Shown: one piece after another, positions 23,797 to 36,098 of the stretch
How positions within the stretch are numbered: the stretch's first letter is position 1
Layout of the letters: each line of letters opens with the position of its first letter
Assembly: GCA_004802705.1 (NCBI GenBank)
Contig: SGPL01000064.1
Location: 1-64,000 of the forward strand
DNA: 64,000 nucleotides
Source: Bondarzewia mesenterica
Taxonomy: Eukaryota; Basidiomycota; Agaricomycetes; Russulales; Bondarzewiaceae
Direction of reading: 5' to 3'
Position numbers and translations under genes: made by a program
Notes under the pieces: generated by a model
Told to the model about the DNA's origin: nothing
The model's database searches: none
Seen by the model: the letters and a program-made list of their open reading frames with translations, nothing else

Positions 23797-25326
23797 TCAC
23801 AACGTGGCAGGATACAACCCATTCAACAATTTGACGACATCACCGTAAATTTCCGTTTGCCCACCAAGGGCGAGCTCGGCAATCTTGGGCGCGTCTTCAT
23901 GAGGAACTTTGTAGTGTGCGAGATCCGTCTTTAAGCCTAGGTTCGCGACCAACCTGTGGGGGTATGAGAAGACGCCCGTGACTGCAAGGGATGGGACGTA
24001 CTCATCAATAAGATCAGCAAGCTTCTGCACGTCGCTCTCAGGAGAACCGGTCGTCGGTTGACGAAGGTAGAAAAGAGCGCCGGAGAGCCATTCCTTGTCC
24101 TCGTCCGACGCTACTCGAGCTTTCAAACGGATCGTCGGTGCTAGAGTCAAGCACTGCGGAAGATCAGGGTGTGAACATTTGACGCAAATCATTTACGATC
24201 ACAATCATACCGATGTGACACCATGCGGAATGCTGTACGTTGCACCGAGCTTGTGTCCCAGCGCATGAGAAAGACCCAGAGCACTATCGACAAAATCGGA
24301 TAAAACATACGAAAAAAAAAAGCTTTCAGCGAGTACGAGCGCACCTGTATTTCTCGAGCTTCATTGGCCAAAGACTCATCCATGATGCAAGCTGCAACTT
24401 CTGTCTAATGGCAACATCCTGGGGATTGGCCTTTGACTTCGGGAGATACTCGAAGAGATCATGGATAGCTTGATAACAGAGCGCTTTGATCGGTGGTGTC
24501 ACAAAGGGACGATATAGTGTTTCAACGGCATGATCGAGGGCACGGATCCCAGTGGACAACCTGAACGTATTGCAACTTCTGAGAATCCTATTGGGAGAAC
24601 GGCGGGGGAGAGACGCACCAGAGTTGCTCGGGTGTAGGCAGAGTCAGCTCTGCATCCAAGATGATGCCTGCGGGTCCAAGTTCGGGAGAGCTGACACTAG
24701 CCTTGACACCCTGTTCATTCGTAAACCCTGCACCAATCTGACTCCAGTCGGCCGTAGTGATGAGATTGCTGCCCAACCGTAAATCAAACGCGACGCACCG
24801 TATACTCTGCCGCACTTAGGGTTGTGGGAATCGCGATCTGCTTCACGAACTGCCCCCCTGACTCTTTCTGCAGGTTGTATATGATCGCCTTTGCCGCGTC
24901 GATCGGCGAGCCTCCGCCAACAGAGACGATGAAGTCCGCCTCTGCATCTCTGAATGTTTTGATACCCGCGCGAATACCTGCGATCGGTGCATGCTCCCCG
25001 ATTTCATGGAAGGTCGCGCCGTAAGCATTTTCGGAACGGAGGACGGCTTCGACTCTCTTGACGACGTCTGTCTGAACGGGACGGGCAATAGCGCGGATGA
25101 ATCCTCGTACACAAAGAAAGAGCGTTAAAGCGTGCGTGCGTACCTTTGTGTAAAGACTCCTGCCCGTGATAATCAGTGCTTTCGTTCCGCCTATAGATGC
25201 ACGCAACTTGGGGAGCGCAGTGGAGAGACTGCCAGGACCGTAGTAGACACCCTTGAGGGTGTCGCTCCAGGAGTAGAAGCCCTGAAGATCGGTGGACTCG
25301 TTTTTTTCAGAGGGAAGAGCAGACAT
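23797..25326 (-). CDS. Iron-containing alcohol dehydrogenase, maleylacetate reductase-like
   Basis: NAD(P)H-dependent group III alcohol dehydrogenase. The closest functional type appears to be maleylacetate reductase, which reduces maleylacetate to 3-oxoadipate at the end of hydroxyquinol and resorcinol breakdown. The N-terminus reads LQGFYSWSDTLKGVYYGPGS. The nucleotide-binding part has FIVSVGGGSPIDAAKAIIYN and KQIAIPTTLSAAEYT. The metal-binding part has LSTGIRALDHAVETLYRP and, in its own exon, LGLSHALGHKLGATYSIPHG with the conserved His residues. The last exon ends KLLNGLYPATL at 23797. Five or six introns. A lactaldehyde-type Fe-ADH is possible but less likely given IPTTLSAAE and DHAVE. 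Confidence 0.85.
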
Positions 25327-25866
25327 GGAGGTTTAACTTGCAGTCGTCGATGGTTGGTGAGTATGTCGTGCAAGTGTTGTACCGGGTTTTATACGCATGG
25401 TCAGAGGCCGAAGGATGACGCGCAGGAGTGTCATGATCGTCGAGTGGTATCAAAGAGTTCACCACCCCATGTTTCAGTCAGCTGGTGATTGTGTCTTATT
25501 CAGCCCAACCCGGTGCCTAAGAGGGACTCAAAGTCTCCTTGCCGTGGGAGGAAACGAACATACAAAGCCGCCAGCTGTCTTTCCTTATGTCAATCCTTCA
25601 ACGCAGAAACGTGCTGGTGGAAATCTGGAACCGCCCACGTGCGAGCGCCGCAAGCTCACGATTGGCGAAAATTATGGCGCGGAACGGAGATCCGCCGTCA
25701 TCTAATCGCGGGAGAGTCTTTCGTATAAGATGTTTACTTGTTCGTTATTGTACGCAATCTTACCGCTGCGCGAGACAAGTGCCCTACTGTGCTAGAAAGC
25801 CGTCGTTTATTTCTACGTCTTCTCCGCTGCTCTCGACTACTGTGTCGCCCCTGCAAACCGAAAGCG
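25327..25866. promoter_or_regulatory. Divergent promoter region, dehydrogenase/flavoprotein
   Basis: About 540 nt separate the start of the minus-strand maleylacetate reductase-like gene (25326) from the start of the plus-strand flavin-reductase-like gene (about 25867). The arrangement would allow shared control. No specific binding site could be identified by eye. Confidence 0.35.
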
Positions 25867-27014
25867 ATGCTAGGGTTGACCGGGACCAGCCAGTCCTCCG
25901 GCAACATTAGCAATAATCTCACCCCATTTGACGAGAGCCGTCCGTTCAAACTGACAGAGTCTCCGAACCCAAAGTGGAAAATCGGGGACGGCCTGCCGGG
26001 TAACACTCCTCTGACAGAAGCATGGAAGGAGGATGCAGAGCAGGGGTGGAAGTCCTGGGACATGGATAACACTCCATCTGGGTAAGCGGACACGTCAAGC
26101 TCATGCAAGCAAAAATGTTGACATCTCCTCTACTCTGAAGTGACGCGAACAAACTGCTAACAAGCGCTATCATCCCCCGACCTATCGCGTTTATATCTAC
26201 ACTCTCTTCGTCCGGTGTCCCAAACTTGGCNCCTTTCAGGTGAGTAGGCCTGAGTGTAGCGTGTCGCGATGCAACGATGCAGACTTGCCTATTTCCNAAA
26301 AAAAAAGCCACTTCTCCATGGTGAGGCTCCGAAGTATGAATCAAAACAATGAAGCAAAGCTNAACAAGTCGAAACAGATCTCCCACAACCCACCAATGAT
26401 CAGCGTTGCCTTCACTCTATCNACCCGAGTCCCAAAGGACACACGGGAGAATATCATCGCAACAAAGGAGTTCGTTGTTAGCCTGATCAGCGAACCCTTC
26501 GTGGAGGCGGCGAACATGACCGCCGTAGAGTCGCCGGAAGACTTGGATGAATTCATTGCGGCAGGACTGACGAAGGAACCGAGTGTAAGCTTGCACTTAA
26601 AGAAAAGAACATGAGCATCACATACTCATATTTATTCAATTACCTGCAGGTCCTTATCAAACCCCCTCGCGTCAAGGAAAGCGCTGTAAGCTTCGAATGC
26701 GAGGTAGGCAGACACAGTCAACCCGTCGATGTCCTCATCAGAAACTAGATTTTTCTTCACAGCTATACCTTTCGCACGATATATACCCCGACAACGCAAC
26801 TGACCCGTCCACGACCGTCGTTCTCGGTCGCATCAAATATGCACACGTCCGACAGGCTGTCCTGCAGCAAGATGGACTGAGCGTTGATCCCGCCAGGTTG
26901 AGAGCGGTATCCAGGCTCGGAGGTTCTACATACGGGAGGGTTAGTGAAGCATTTGATCTCAAAAGGCCATCTTGGGAAGCTGTGAAGCAAGAAATGGGTG
27001 AAAGGATGAATTAG
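25867..27014 (+). CDS. Flavin reductase-like FMN-binding flavoprotein
   Basis: Split-barrel FMN-binding protein of the flavin-reductase-like family, probably an NAD(P)H:FMN reductase or related oxidoreductase. The N-terminal part reads PKWKIGDGLPGNTPLTEAW and WKSWDMDNTPSG. After an intron comes the domain core LLTSAIIPRPIAFISTLSSS and GVPNLAPF, then ISHNPPMISVAFTLS, KDTRENIIATKEFVVSLIS and AVESPEDLDEFIAAGL. The last exon has VVLGRIKYAHVRQAVL and LSRLGG-like VSRLGGSTYGRVSEAF before the stop at 27014. Four Ns fall inside the gene, two at the exon ends, so the splice near 26230-26370 is uncertain. Start taken at MLGLTGTSQ; a longer N-terminus is possible. Confidence 0.78.
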
Positions 27015-28485
27015 CGCACATACCCAGCAGTTAATCATGGTAGACGTTTTGCTGTAGAAGATAGACAGAATACATCAACCTACGAGTCGCAGAATCACCT
27101 GTTCATGAGGACTGGTAGCCCGTACTTGAACACACAAAAAGAATAACACAGGCCTTACACAATTCGTCAGTGAGAGATCTCCAAGCTGAGTCGCGGATAA
27201 TGGGGAATTATCATGATAGGATGTATCTGCAACTACAACCTTCTGGGGAAAGGGCGCTCCATTGTGTCACGAGACAGAGATAGAAGTCACCGAACCACGA
27301 CACTCATCCAAAGCACATGCATTGCTCAGCCTGGATATGAGTAAGAACAGCGTGGTGAGCATGAGGTTCAATGATACCAAAGAAGTCAAGTCGTAGCGTG
27401 TCCTTAGGAGGCCGAATGCAGATGCAGAGAAAAAGCACGCACAGCCTCAAGCAAGAATGAACTACTCGGACCGAGACATCTTACGCACCTGTTATACTCA
27501 TGACCTGGAATATCCCGAGAAATGAATGCCAACAACAAGTCAATAATTAAAGGAGATAGAAAGGCTGTACGTGTATGGTACTCCTGAAAGTAAATCATGG
27601 AGTCTCTGGTATAACCGCGAAAATACTCACGACATTTATCTTTTCATTCATTCATGAGTGCGAGTGAGAAAAAAAAACACGCACTGCAAATGCGTTATGT
27701 GCATATCCGCTACGACGCCAACTTAGATTCTCACAGATGACTTCTAGGGGCGTTAGAATCTCAACTGATCAGCTACTCACGTTAGTTGCAGACTTTATAC
27801 AGAAGCAGGTTGCTGTCTGTACAAGGGAGGTCGACGGGCTTCCGGTGTTTTCCCTACAATCGAGGCTAGTGCAATATGGGACGTCTTCCAGATAGCTTCC
27901 AAGGCACTCATGGTCACAAGGCACCTATGGATGCGAAAAGTGACCAACAAGGATGAAGCATGAGGCTTTGAGTACAGAGCCAGTGAATGTCGACGGTAGA
28001 GTCGGACGACTGACACGTTGCAGAGGTTATTACAAACACGTTTCCAGCGAGTTTGCTGGCGCAGACAGTCTTAGAAGTGCCGATATGTTTTCTGGCTTCT
28101 GTGGAGAGTATATGGCGATGGATATTGAAGAAATTTCAACACGAGGAGAAGGGTTGGCATCTAAAATGATCTAAAAGCGGGTGGCAAGCAATTTCCATCT
28201 CTTCCTCCGCCCACGTGGCAATTCTACTTTATCCGCTCCTTAGACTGTCACCACCAGCTTTTGTCGTTGTCACTCACGGTGAGCAGTAGCATATCAACGA
28301 GTTATTGTTGGAACATCTTGAGAATCGTGTTTGTAGCACTAATCGGAAACTTTCGCGGTGTTTCAAGGCTCGCTTGCCGATACCGGTCCTAATTTTTTCT
28401 TATTTGAACACCCTGCACTGGATCCCATTCTCTACAATCACGTCGTACCCTCTCTAGGCTCAACGTCAGCTCTCGGGTGGTACCC
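27015..28485. other. Intergenic region, no gene seen
   Basis: About 1.5 kb between the flavoprotein and the Sec7 gene. Short open frames on both strands (for example minus 27795-28016) have no recognisable content or splice context. The right-hand part should contain the promoter of the Sec7 gene. Confidence 0.35.
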
Positions 28486-31400
28486 ATGCAACAGCAATCG
28501 GCCGCAGAACAGCGTGCCTTCGCTGTCGCAAGGCTCAAGCGCGCCGCATCTTTACCTCGAATGAAAGATGGTCGAAGACCACCCATGCATGTCGAGGCTG
28601 TTAGCGAGGGTGAGAAATCTCAGGGAGAGAAGGCAGAGGAGCAGAACGAGGATGAGAGCCCCCGCATATCTGGCGCTGGAGGCGGTATGAATGGGAATGC
28701 AGCCGGGGAGAAAGAGAATGCTGAGAAGGAGGAGATCGAGGTCAAGGCGGAGGAAGACAAGACAGAAGAAGAGGCTATAATTGCGTCTCCACCACAGACT
28801 CCTCTACCGTCAGAGGAGCCTATGCCCAAATCTAAACGACGGTCACGGTCGCGTTCGAGGGGAAGAGGGTCGAAAGACTTCAAGAACAAGACGAGAGCTT
28901 TGCAGTCTCCTGTACCAAATCCATCGACCGCAAACGATTCTTCTCCCGACGAAGATCCGAATCCCATCCTTTCGCCGCTCAATGGTCTTAGTTCGCCACC
29001 GTTAATTTCTCCCATCCCATCCCATTTCGCCCTCCTCCAACAGCGTATGTTCGCATCGCCAGAACCAGGAATGATGTATCCCGGGACATCACCACCGACC
29101 CCGATGTTACCAACGCTTCAGGATATCCAACGAGAGGCCCTTCAGCGAGGTTTATTTCGCTCAAATAGTGCGGCAGCGCGGTTGATTGCCTTGCAGCAGC
29201 TCACCGGCGAATCCTATGACCAGTCGTTTCCTTCTCCGTCCGCGACGCCGCTACTAGGGTTGGGTAAATTAGGGAGAAATAACACAGTCGCGGGAGGTGA
29301 GCGGACAGCTGCGCGAAGGCTAATGATGCGGAGGCTGGGCGAGCGGCTACGCGAGACCGATGCGGAACAGACCAGTGGTGGGGAGGAGCCGACCGTAGCC
29401 CCACCTAAACGCAAACGTCGCTCAAGGCGAGGGTCGACGAACCGCTCCACTGTCGTCGATGACCGGGAACTGTCTTCGACAACGGCAGCGAACACACCCG
29501 TTGTACCGTCATCATCGTTGCCATTGTCATTGGACAATTTACCCGATCCACCCCGGCCCCCATCCGCAGCACGAAGTCCTACGCCAAGCGCGCGCATGAA
29601 TAGCATTGAGCGGAGTAGAGAAGATGCGTTGGCAAAACTAACAGGATCGCCAACGACTTCCTACGAATATGAGACGGCGCTGGAGCGGCGGGGTGTGGTC
29701 GTTGAGGACGATGATATGCCCGAGCGACTATCACCCCCGCGGGCGCCATTTGCCGGTCTTCCGAGTACACCAACTCGTGCGGGCGATGCGCGCCCCCCCT
29801 CATACCTCAGATGCGGCGTCAAGTATATTTGTCGACTCTGCCGGCGTCGGCGTTCCTGTTTTCCTATCAGAGACGATATATCGACAGCAGGAGAAGTTCC
29901 CAACGAGCCCGTTTGCTACGCCGCTCAAGGAGCCGTCTGGTATAGAAGATGAAGAAGACGAGATGTTCCAAATGAATGGCGACATCTCTCAGTGGAATGG
30001 TGGATATGACCGGGAGATCAGTTGGGTGGCAGACCCTGGTTCGTATCGCATCCAATAATTCATTTGCACATTCATACTCATAGTCGCGCATCTAGTACCG
30101 GAATCTCGTCGAGCACCTATCGACGACGACGATTATGACGATGCGGAAGACGCGGAAGGCTATCGTACTGTTCCGATTGACCAACCTTCAGATGAAGATG
30201 ATGAAGCTCTCTCACCGCAGCCGTCTTCGGATTCTAAGGAGCTCGTCGTTGAATCGGAGTCTACACCAGAACCGACTACGTCCAATGCCCCGCCTTCGCC
30301 ATCATCAGGAATAGCCCCTCAGACCCACCTCAGCGACGATTCATCATCTCGCATCTACCCCGCTCGCCTCTCCGTTGCATCACCAGTCAATCCAGAGTTG
30401 TCGTCTGCGAACACTGAATATGTCGACTGGGAGGATTCTCTGCGTGTCATCGCCACAGACNCTACTCCAAAAAAAAAAAAGGTGGAGACGGTGGAACAAT
30501 CAGCAAGTGGGACAAAGTCAAGAATGCGTTCGTGCGGACAGGTTCGAGTGGTGGGAGACGGTCGCGGACAAACAGCATTCGGGAACGAAATCCCAATACT
30601 GATTCAAGCGTAAGTCGGGAGAGCGGGGCAAGCCTCACAGGTAGTACGAAAGGTGAAACAGCTGATCGTCATGCATATTTTTACTGCTGAACTGATGTGC
30701 AACCCCTTTTCTAGAATTATCCCTACCGATATTTCCCAGTTCTCCCGGTGCAGTGTCCCCTGTGCCTCCAGCTTCAACGGAAACAATGCATAAGTACACT
30801 GATGCGAAGCTCTTCCCCTTCCCTGGCATGAAGAAGCTGGAGGAGCAGATGAAGCGGTCAGGAGGACAAGCGTTCAATGTCTCGTCTCCCGATATTATCT
30901 TTACGCCCAACAGCGACGACCTATCTGGATCCAGTCCCACATCCTCGCAAACTCCTCATCCCTCTCCGGATACCCCACGGGACCGGAAGCTGTCCCATCA
31001 AGCATCAGACTCCCGTCTTCTCGCCAAATTTAGCGGTCTGAATTCACCCCCCGCTCTTTCGGCATCAGCATCATCGTCGTCACAACCAGAGTATTACACA
31101 TCTTCTACCAATGGGATCGGATGGCTCAATGGCAAATTGCCCACGAACCGGGAAGGCGTCAAGAAGTGGCTCAGCGCCAAAAAGCTTTTTCCTTCTCAAC
31201 CATCTCAGCCTTCATACCCCAGTCTTCAGGTTCCACCTCCAACGCTCGACACGCGCCCGAAACTCGTGAGCAAAAAGCCATCGTTATCTGACCTTCTCAA
31301 AGGACGAAAAGAAAACGAGATCATGACGGATTGGGAAGATCTCTCGAAAACTCCTACCAGCACCAGTGGAAGCACCTTATTGGGCAAAGGGTCGACAAAT

Positions 31401-33652
31401 GGTAGGGAGTCTACTGCACGAGAAGCTTCTATTGGCCCCCATGAGTCGCCGCCTGTAGCGGAAGCACCAAAAGATGTCACTGGCCCATCTCCAGGTTCAC
31501 ATTCGCCTAATGGAGAAGCTCAGTATGTACCATATCCTGCACATCGGGATGATACCACTTTGCCTTTACCCTCGCCACCTGATTTGAACTCCACGACACC
31601 TGATCCTATGTCTTCTTTGGACGAGTTTCCGATACGATCATCAATATCAACGCTGTCATCGATTCATTCACCGGAACCTATGACAATTCGATCTCGAGGC
31701 TCTGTCACGCTCGAACGTCTTGACGCGCTACTCACCCGAGGGCCTAGAGGATTGCCAGACCCTTCTTTGCTTGATGGCCCACCTCGGCAGCTCGTTTGGT
31801 CATCAGCTGTGCTCCAGGTTGCTAACTCCAATACGGTCAAAGACCGCTTCTTGTTCTTGTTTAATGACATGTTGGTCATTGCCAAACCAGTCACACAGGA
31901 TCAGGAATCATTATTGGATACGACAAAACCTTCCCCCCTCGACCGCAAGTTCATCGTGAAAAGCGTCGTGCGGCTCCGCCAATTGCGATTGACGGCTGAT
32001 CGGGATGACCCGCAGACCAAGTCGTACAGTATGACCATTGCTAATCGTCCCCCACTCCTCCGATCTTTCGTTGTGCAATTTAGTCGGGAGCCAGACCATG
32101 CTATTTCGTCTTTCTTCGAGAAGACAGGGGCAAGCGATGATCCGGTTGTCCTTGGGCAGCTGCTATTCAAGGCTTTGGACTTGGATCGGGCCAGACTAGG
32201 CAGTTATCTCTCACGACGGACGTCGAAGGTTGTCCTCAAGGCCTATATTGACGGCTTCGGGTTTTCTGGTATGCGAGTCGACAGAGCTCTGCGTGTTTTC
32301 CTCCAGTCTCTTCATATCCCTTCGTCCTCACGATCGTCACACTCCAATCCGATCGATTATATGGTGGATGCGTTTGCCAGTAGATGGTACGAGGCCAATG
32401 CTGGGATTGTTGCTTACGACAAGGACTTGGCTGTTCGAGTCGTCCGTGCCCTCGTCCAGCTGAACGAAGTCCTGCATGGTGGTCTCGTGCAGGAGCCAGG
32501 ACCTCCAGGACCCCTGAAACGGAACGTGACCAACCGTGATTTCATAGATGCATTTAGAAGATACGACGCTCGGTGTCTCGTTTCTGATGACCTATTGGAC
32601 AAAATGTACGCCTCTATCCGGCGAGAACCACTGTCGCAAGCTCGGAACCCTGCTACCACTGCCATTGCCGATCTCACAATCACTGTCAAACGCCCCGTAC
32701 CCCCACGACTCACCTACCGAATGCAGTCCGAACCCATTATCCTCCGAATCCCCCAGGCTGATCCCAACTTTTTCATTATCCTTCATGGCCAAGACCTCAT
32801 CTTCGACCCACCTATGCTCAATTTCTCCCGCTCCGCCGAGGCCTCCTTCCGCATCACCGGCACCTCCCTCGGGTTTAAGACCCTCTCCTTCTCACGCTCC
32901 GGCCAGAACACTCTCATGTACTCCGGCCTACCGCTTAGCTGTCCCATCGTTGTTGAGAGAAGTTTCATGCGCAATACCTTCCAGGTCGCCTTTGCAAATC
33001 ATGCACAGGAGAAAAGAAGGTATATGTTCAGCGTGGACGATCCGGTCCTTAGACATAATTGGACGGCGAACTTGAAGCATTATGTTGACCTTGCGAATGC
33101 GAGCGCAGCACAAGTTCCCGGACCAAGTCGCTTCCGGCAGGCAGCAGACGAAACAGCGTTTATGGTGCTACAGGAAACGCTAATCTCTTCCGAGGATCAC
33201 GAGTGGGACAAGAGCTCACAACCGGTATCGGCCTCTCCTTCACCAATGCCTGCTCATGGCTCCACCTCTCAACTGGGAATGGGCGTCAATGGATCTGCAG
33301 CTGTAATATCGCCGCTTTCGCCTCGCCGTAGTCGTAGTCGTTTGGAGGGTGGTTCATCACATGTGCGCTCGAAGTCGCGCAGCCAGATATATCATCGACA
33401 TGGACCAGGCATGGTAGAGCAGCAAGAGCTCGATTTGCTGTTGGCGACGACGCGACGCCGTCGGAGGGGACGCTGGAGCATGAGGTGCAGATTGAGAATG
33501 TGACGAAGTTGTGGTCCGGGAAGGAGTTGGAGATGGTGTGTCTGCAGAACAGTCTGATCGCGGTTGCGTTGGATAGAGTTGGTGCGGGTTCTGAAGAGAC
33601 TCGTGAAAGCGGGTCTCAGTTGTATTCGCCTTCACAGGTCGCTGTCTCATAG
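28486..33652 (+). CDS. Large Sec7/PH-domain protein (Syt1/IQSEC-like Arf-GEF family)
   Basis: Three exons: 28486-30038, 30096-30652 and 30715-33652, roughly 1,650 residues. The first half is low-complexity and Ser/Pro/Arg/Glu-rich. A first PH-like segment has LERLDALLTRGPRGLP and VKDRFLFLFNDMLVIAKP. The Sec7-like domain follows (LSRRTSKVVLKAYIDGFGF, MRVDRALRVFLQSLHIP, NPIDYMVDAFASRWYEANAG, RNVTNRDFIDAFRRYDAR), then a second PH-like segment (PNFFIILHGQDLIFDPPM). The usual Gly-Glu of the glutamate finger is absent between LHIP and IDYMVDAF. The frame breaks at C7 (29793-29799), A12 (30469-30480) and near 33450; the continuing frames match in style, so one gene is inferred. Exchange activity on Arf GTPases is uncertain. 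Confidence 0.82.
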
Positions 33653-34567
33653 CGTTGTAGAAGTTGTGTGTTTTGATACCCCTACAGTGTGAGTTCTTGT
33701 CTTCGTCTTCTGGTCTCTGCTACCCAAATCTAATGATGTGTCACTTCTGCAGTTCATCCTCCTGCACGTCTCACCATCTAATCTTCCTTGTTCATCCATC
33801 CACATTTCTCGTTGCATCTCTTCTACTCTCTCCTCTGGGACCGGTATCTATGGGTTCTCCCTTCTCTCACTCTCTCACACTATCTCTTTTTATTCTCTTG
33901 GTCCTCTTGTCTCCATCGTTCCTATTTAACGACCTCAACATATACTGTCACTCCTTTAGTTAATCCCGCTACTTATTACGCGTTGCTCTTTTGGTGCTTG
34001 TTCATGGTCACATCGCTCTCTCACACATCTTTTCCTACCTCGTTCTCGCTTACTCGTACGCACGTTGCTCTGACTGAAATTTCAGTTGTATGATCTCACG
34101 CGGATAATTGATGCGTGAGAGCCAATGAGTGCGCAAAGCCTTGGTGCGGTAAAAGGGATTTGCCGCGTCACTGTGCGCGGACGCATGAGAACCGGCACGG
34201 AGCGATTCGCACTGACGTGGTGCGAGCAGTGGAGTGGTATGCAACACCCTGCAACACCACTCTTTTCGACCACGCCTGCTGCTGCGGGGTCACAACTTGG
34301 AAGCTTTCAGCTTCAATGCTTGGCCTCAAAATCAGGCGGGTGACAACCGCAGCATCGTCGGCCGCCTTCTTATGTGAACCTGTTCGCTGTGAGATTCTTA
34401 GACGCGCCGTTACTACGTGTCACTGTGTAAACTTTCCGCTATTTAGTCGGCACCAGAGATCCAGGGCAAGAAACAGCTGTTTCGTTCTTCTGTCTTCACC
34501 CAGATCCATCCGCACCTCTTCCCCATTGCGATTGTCACCGTTACCGTTGCTGTCGAAGAGACTTAAC
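33653..34567. promoter_or_regulatory. Upstream region of the CDF transporter
   Basis: Pyrimidine-rich, with many CT tracts between 33720 and 34060, as in fungal promoters. From 34115 an open frame runs in phase into the transporter. The part from an ATG near 34316 (MLGLKIRRVTTAASSAAF...) is rich in Arg and poor in acidic residues and could be a mitochondrial presequence. Whether it is translated cannot be settled from sequence. Confidence 0.35.
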
Positions 34568-36098
34568 ATGGTCAATACGAAGGGAGGAGAGTCGATGAAA
34601 AGGCATTCGACGAAGAGTCCGGGAGAAAAGGACAAAACTGGAGCAGTGCATGATCATGCACCTTCGCATTCGCATGGGATCTTCGGCCACAGTCATTCAC
34701 ATGGCGAGGAGGATGGTCATGCACATGGTGGGGACGTCGCAGAGGCTTTGCAGAAAGGTGTTGGTGAGTTCCTGTCGAGCAATTATTATCTGGACTCCAG
34801 TATTAATATTCAGGCGTCCCTCGCCTGTGAAGCCGATAGAGGCAGCAGGATAACGCTCATTGGATTGGCTGCTAATGTAGTACTGACAGGCGCAAAGGGA
34901 CTCGCGGGATGGTATATGAATTCAGCAGCATTGCTCGCGGATGCTGGGCATGCTCTTAGTGGTGAGTAGCAGCTTTTGTTTGTGCCTTCCTTCCTTCTGG
35001 TACAATTGCTGGGAAGTGTATACTGGACTATCCCGACGTCCGTGAAATCGATTATTGCTGAACTATTGAGGAGGAAATGAACGCAGACATTCGTCCGTCC
35101 AAAGCTGAGTACTGCGTGCTCATAGATGTCCTACATTTCTAGACCTCTTGGGCGACTTCGTCGTCCTATTCTCCTGGCGGCTCTCACGCCGACCTCCAAC
35201 CGCCCGCTACCCTTATGGCTTCGCCAAATTCGAGACCGTGGGTACCACCGTAGTCGCGCTTCTCCTCATCGGTGGCGCGCTGGGCATCGGCTTCCACTCC
35301 ATATCCCTCCTTCTCAGCACCCTCGCCGAAACTGCCGATACCCTCCCTGCTGGCCCCTTACACACCGCCATTGAAAACGTCACTGCCGTTGCGCAGAATA
35401 TACCCGCGATTGGCTCGGTCATCGGACACGACCATACGCATGCACTTGATCCGAATGCCGCGTGGTTTGCGGCAGCGAGTGTGGTGGGAAAGGAGTGGTT
35501 ATTTAGGATCACGAAGAAGGTGGCGGACGAAGAAAGTAGCCCAGTGCTCCTTGCGAACGCTTACCATCACCGGAGCGATGCGTACTCCAGTCTCGTCGCC
35601 CTGGTGGCGATTATGGGCAGTAGTTGGTTCCCCACATTACCACTAGATCCAATTGGAGGTAAGGCTCTGTTATATTTTCTCTCTCGACATCAGTGACATC
35701 GATCATATTTTCTCTCAGGTTTTCTGGTCTCTGTCGTCATCCTCAGTCAAGGTGTCTCGATATTACGCGGCGCCTTTGGCGAACTTACGGATGCTAGTGC
35801 ATCACCGTCGACAACACATTCCATCTCCCGAGCCCTCAATACCCTTCTCTTGAATTCTTCCGCCTCACCATCGCCTACATTGCTCAAAGTACACGACATC
35901 CGTGCCAAGCGCACGGGCGCACTGCTGTTTGTTGACCTCGTCGCGGAGGTGCCAGGGTCTCTGAGCGTGGAGGAGACGACAAAGCTCGAGGAGACCATCG
36001 TGGGTGCTTTGAGGGAAGCAAGGAAGGAGATTGCGGAGGTCAACGTCAAGTTCAGGCCTATTTCTACTGGGCACTCGGAGGAGCATAATGATCATTGA
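34568..36098 (+). CDS. Cation diffusion facilitator (Mmt1/2-like metal transporter)
   Basis: CDF-family divalent metal/H+ exchanger. The His-rich N-terminus contains HDHAPSHSHG and GHSHSHGEEDGHAHGG, a likely metal buffer. Exons are 34568-34763, 34833-34961, 35143-35658 and 35719-36098. Conserved parts are DRGSRITLIGLAANVVLTGA, ALLADAGHALSDLLGDFV (metal-site His/Asp of TM2), ARYPYGFAKFETVGTTVVAL and NAYHHRSDAYSSLVALVAIM (metal-site His/Asp of TM5). The C-terminal cytoplasmic domain reads VHDIRAKRTGALLFVDLVAE. The first intron (34764-34832) is a multiple of three without stops, so retention would keep the frame. Similarity is strongest to yeast Mmt1/Mmt2 mitochondrial iron transporters, so an organellar location is plausible. 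Confidence 0.85.
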
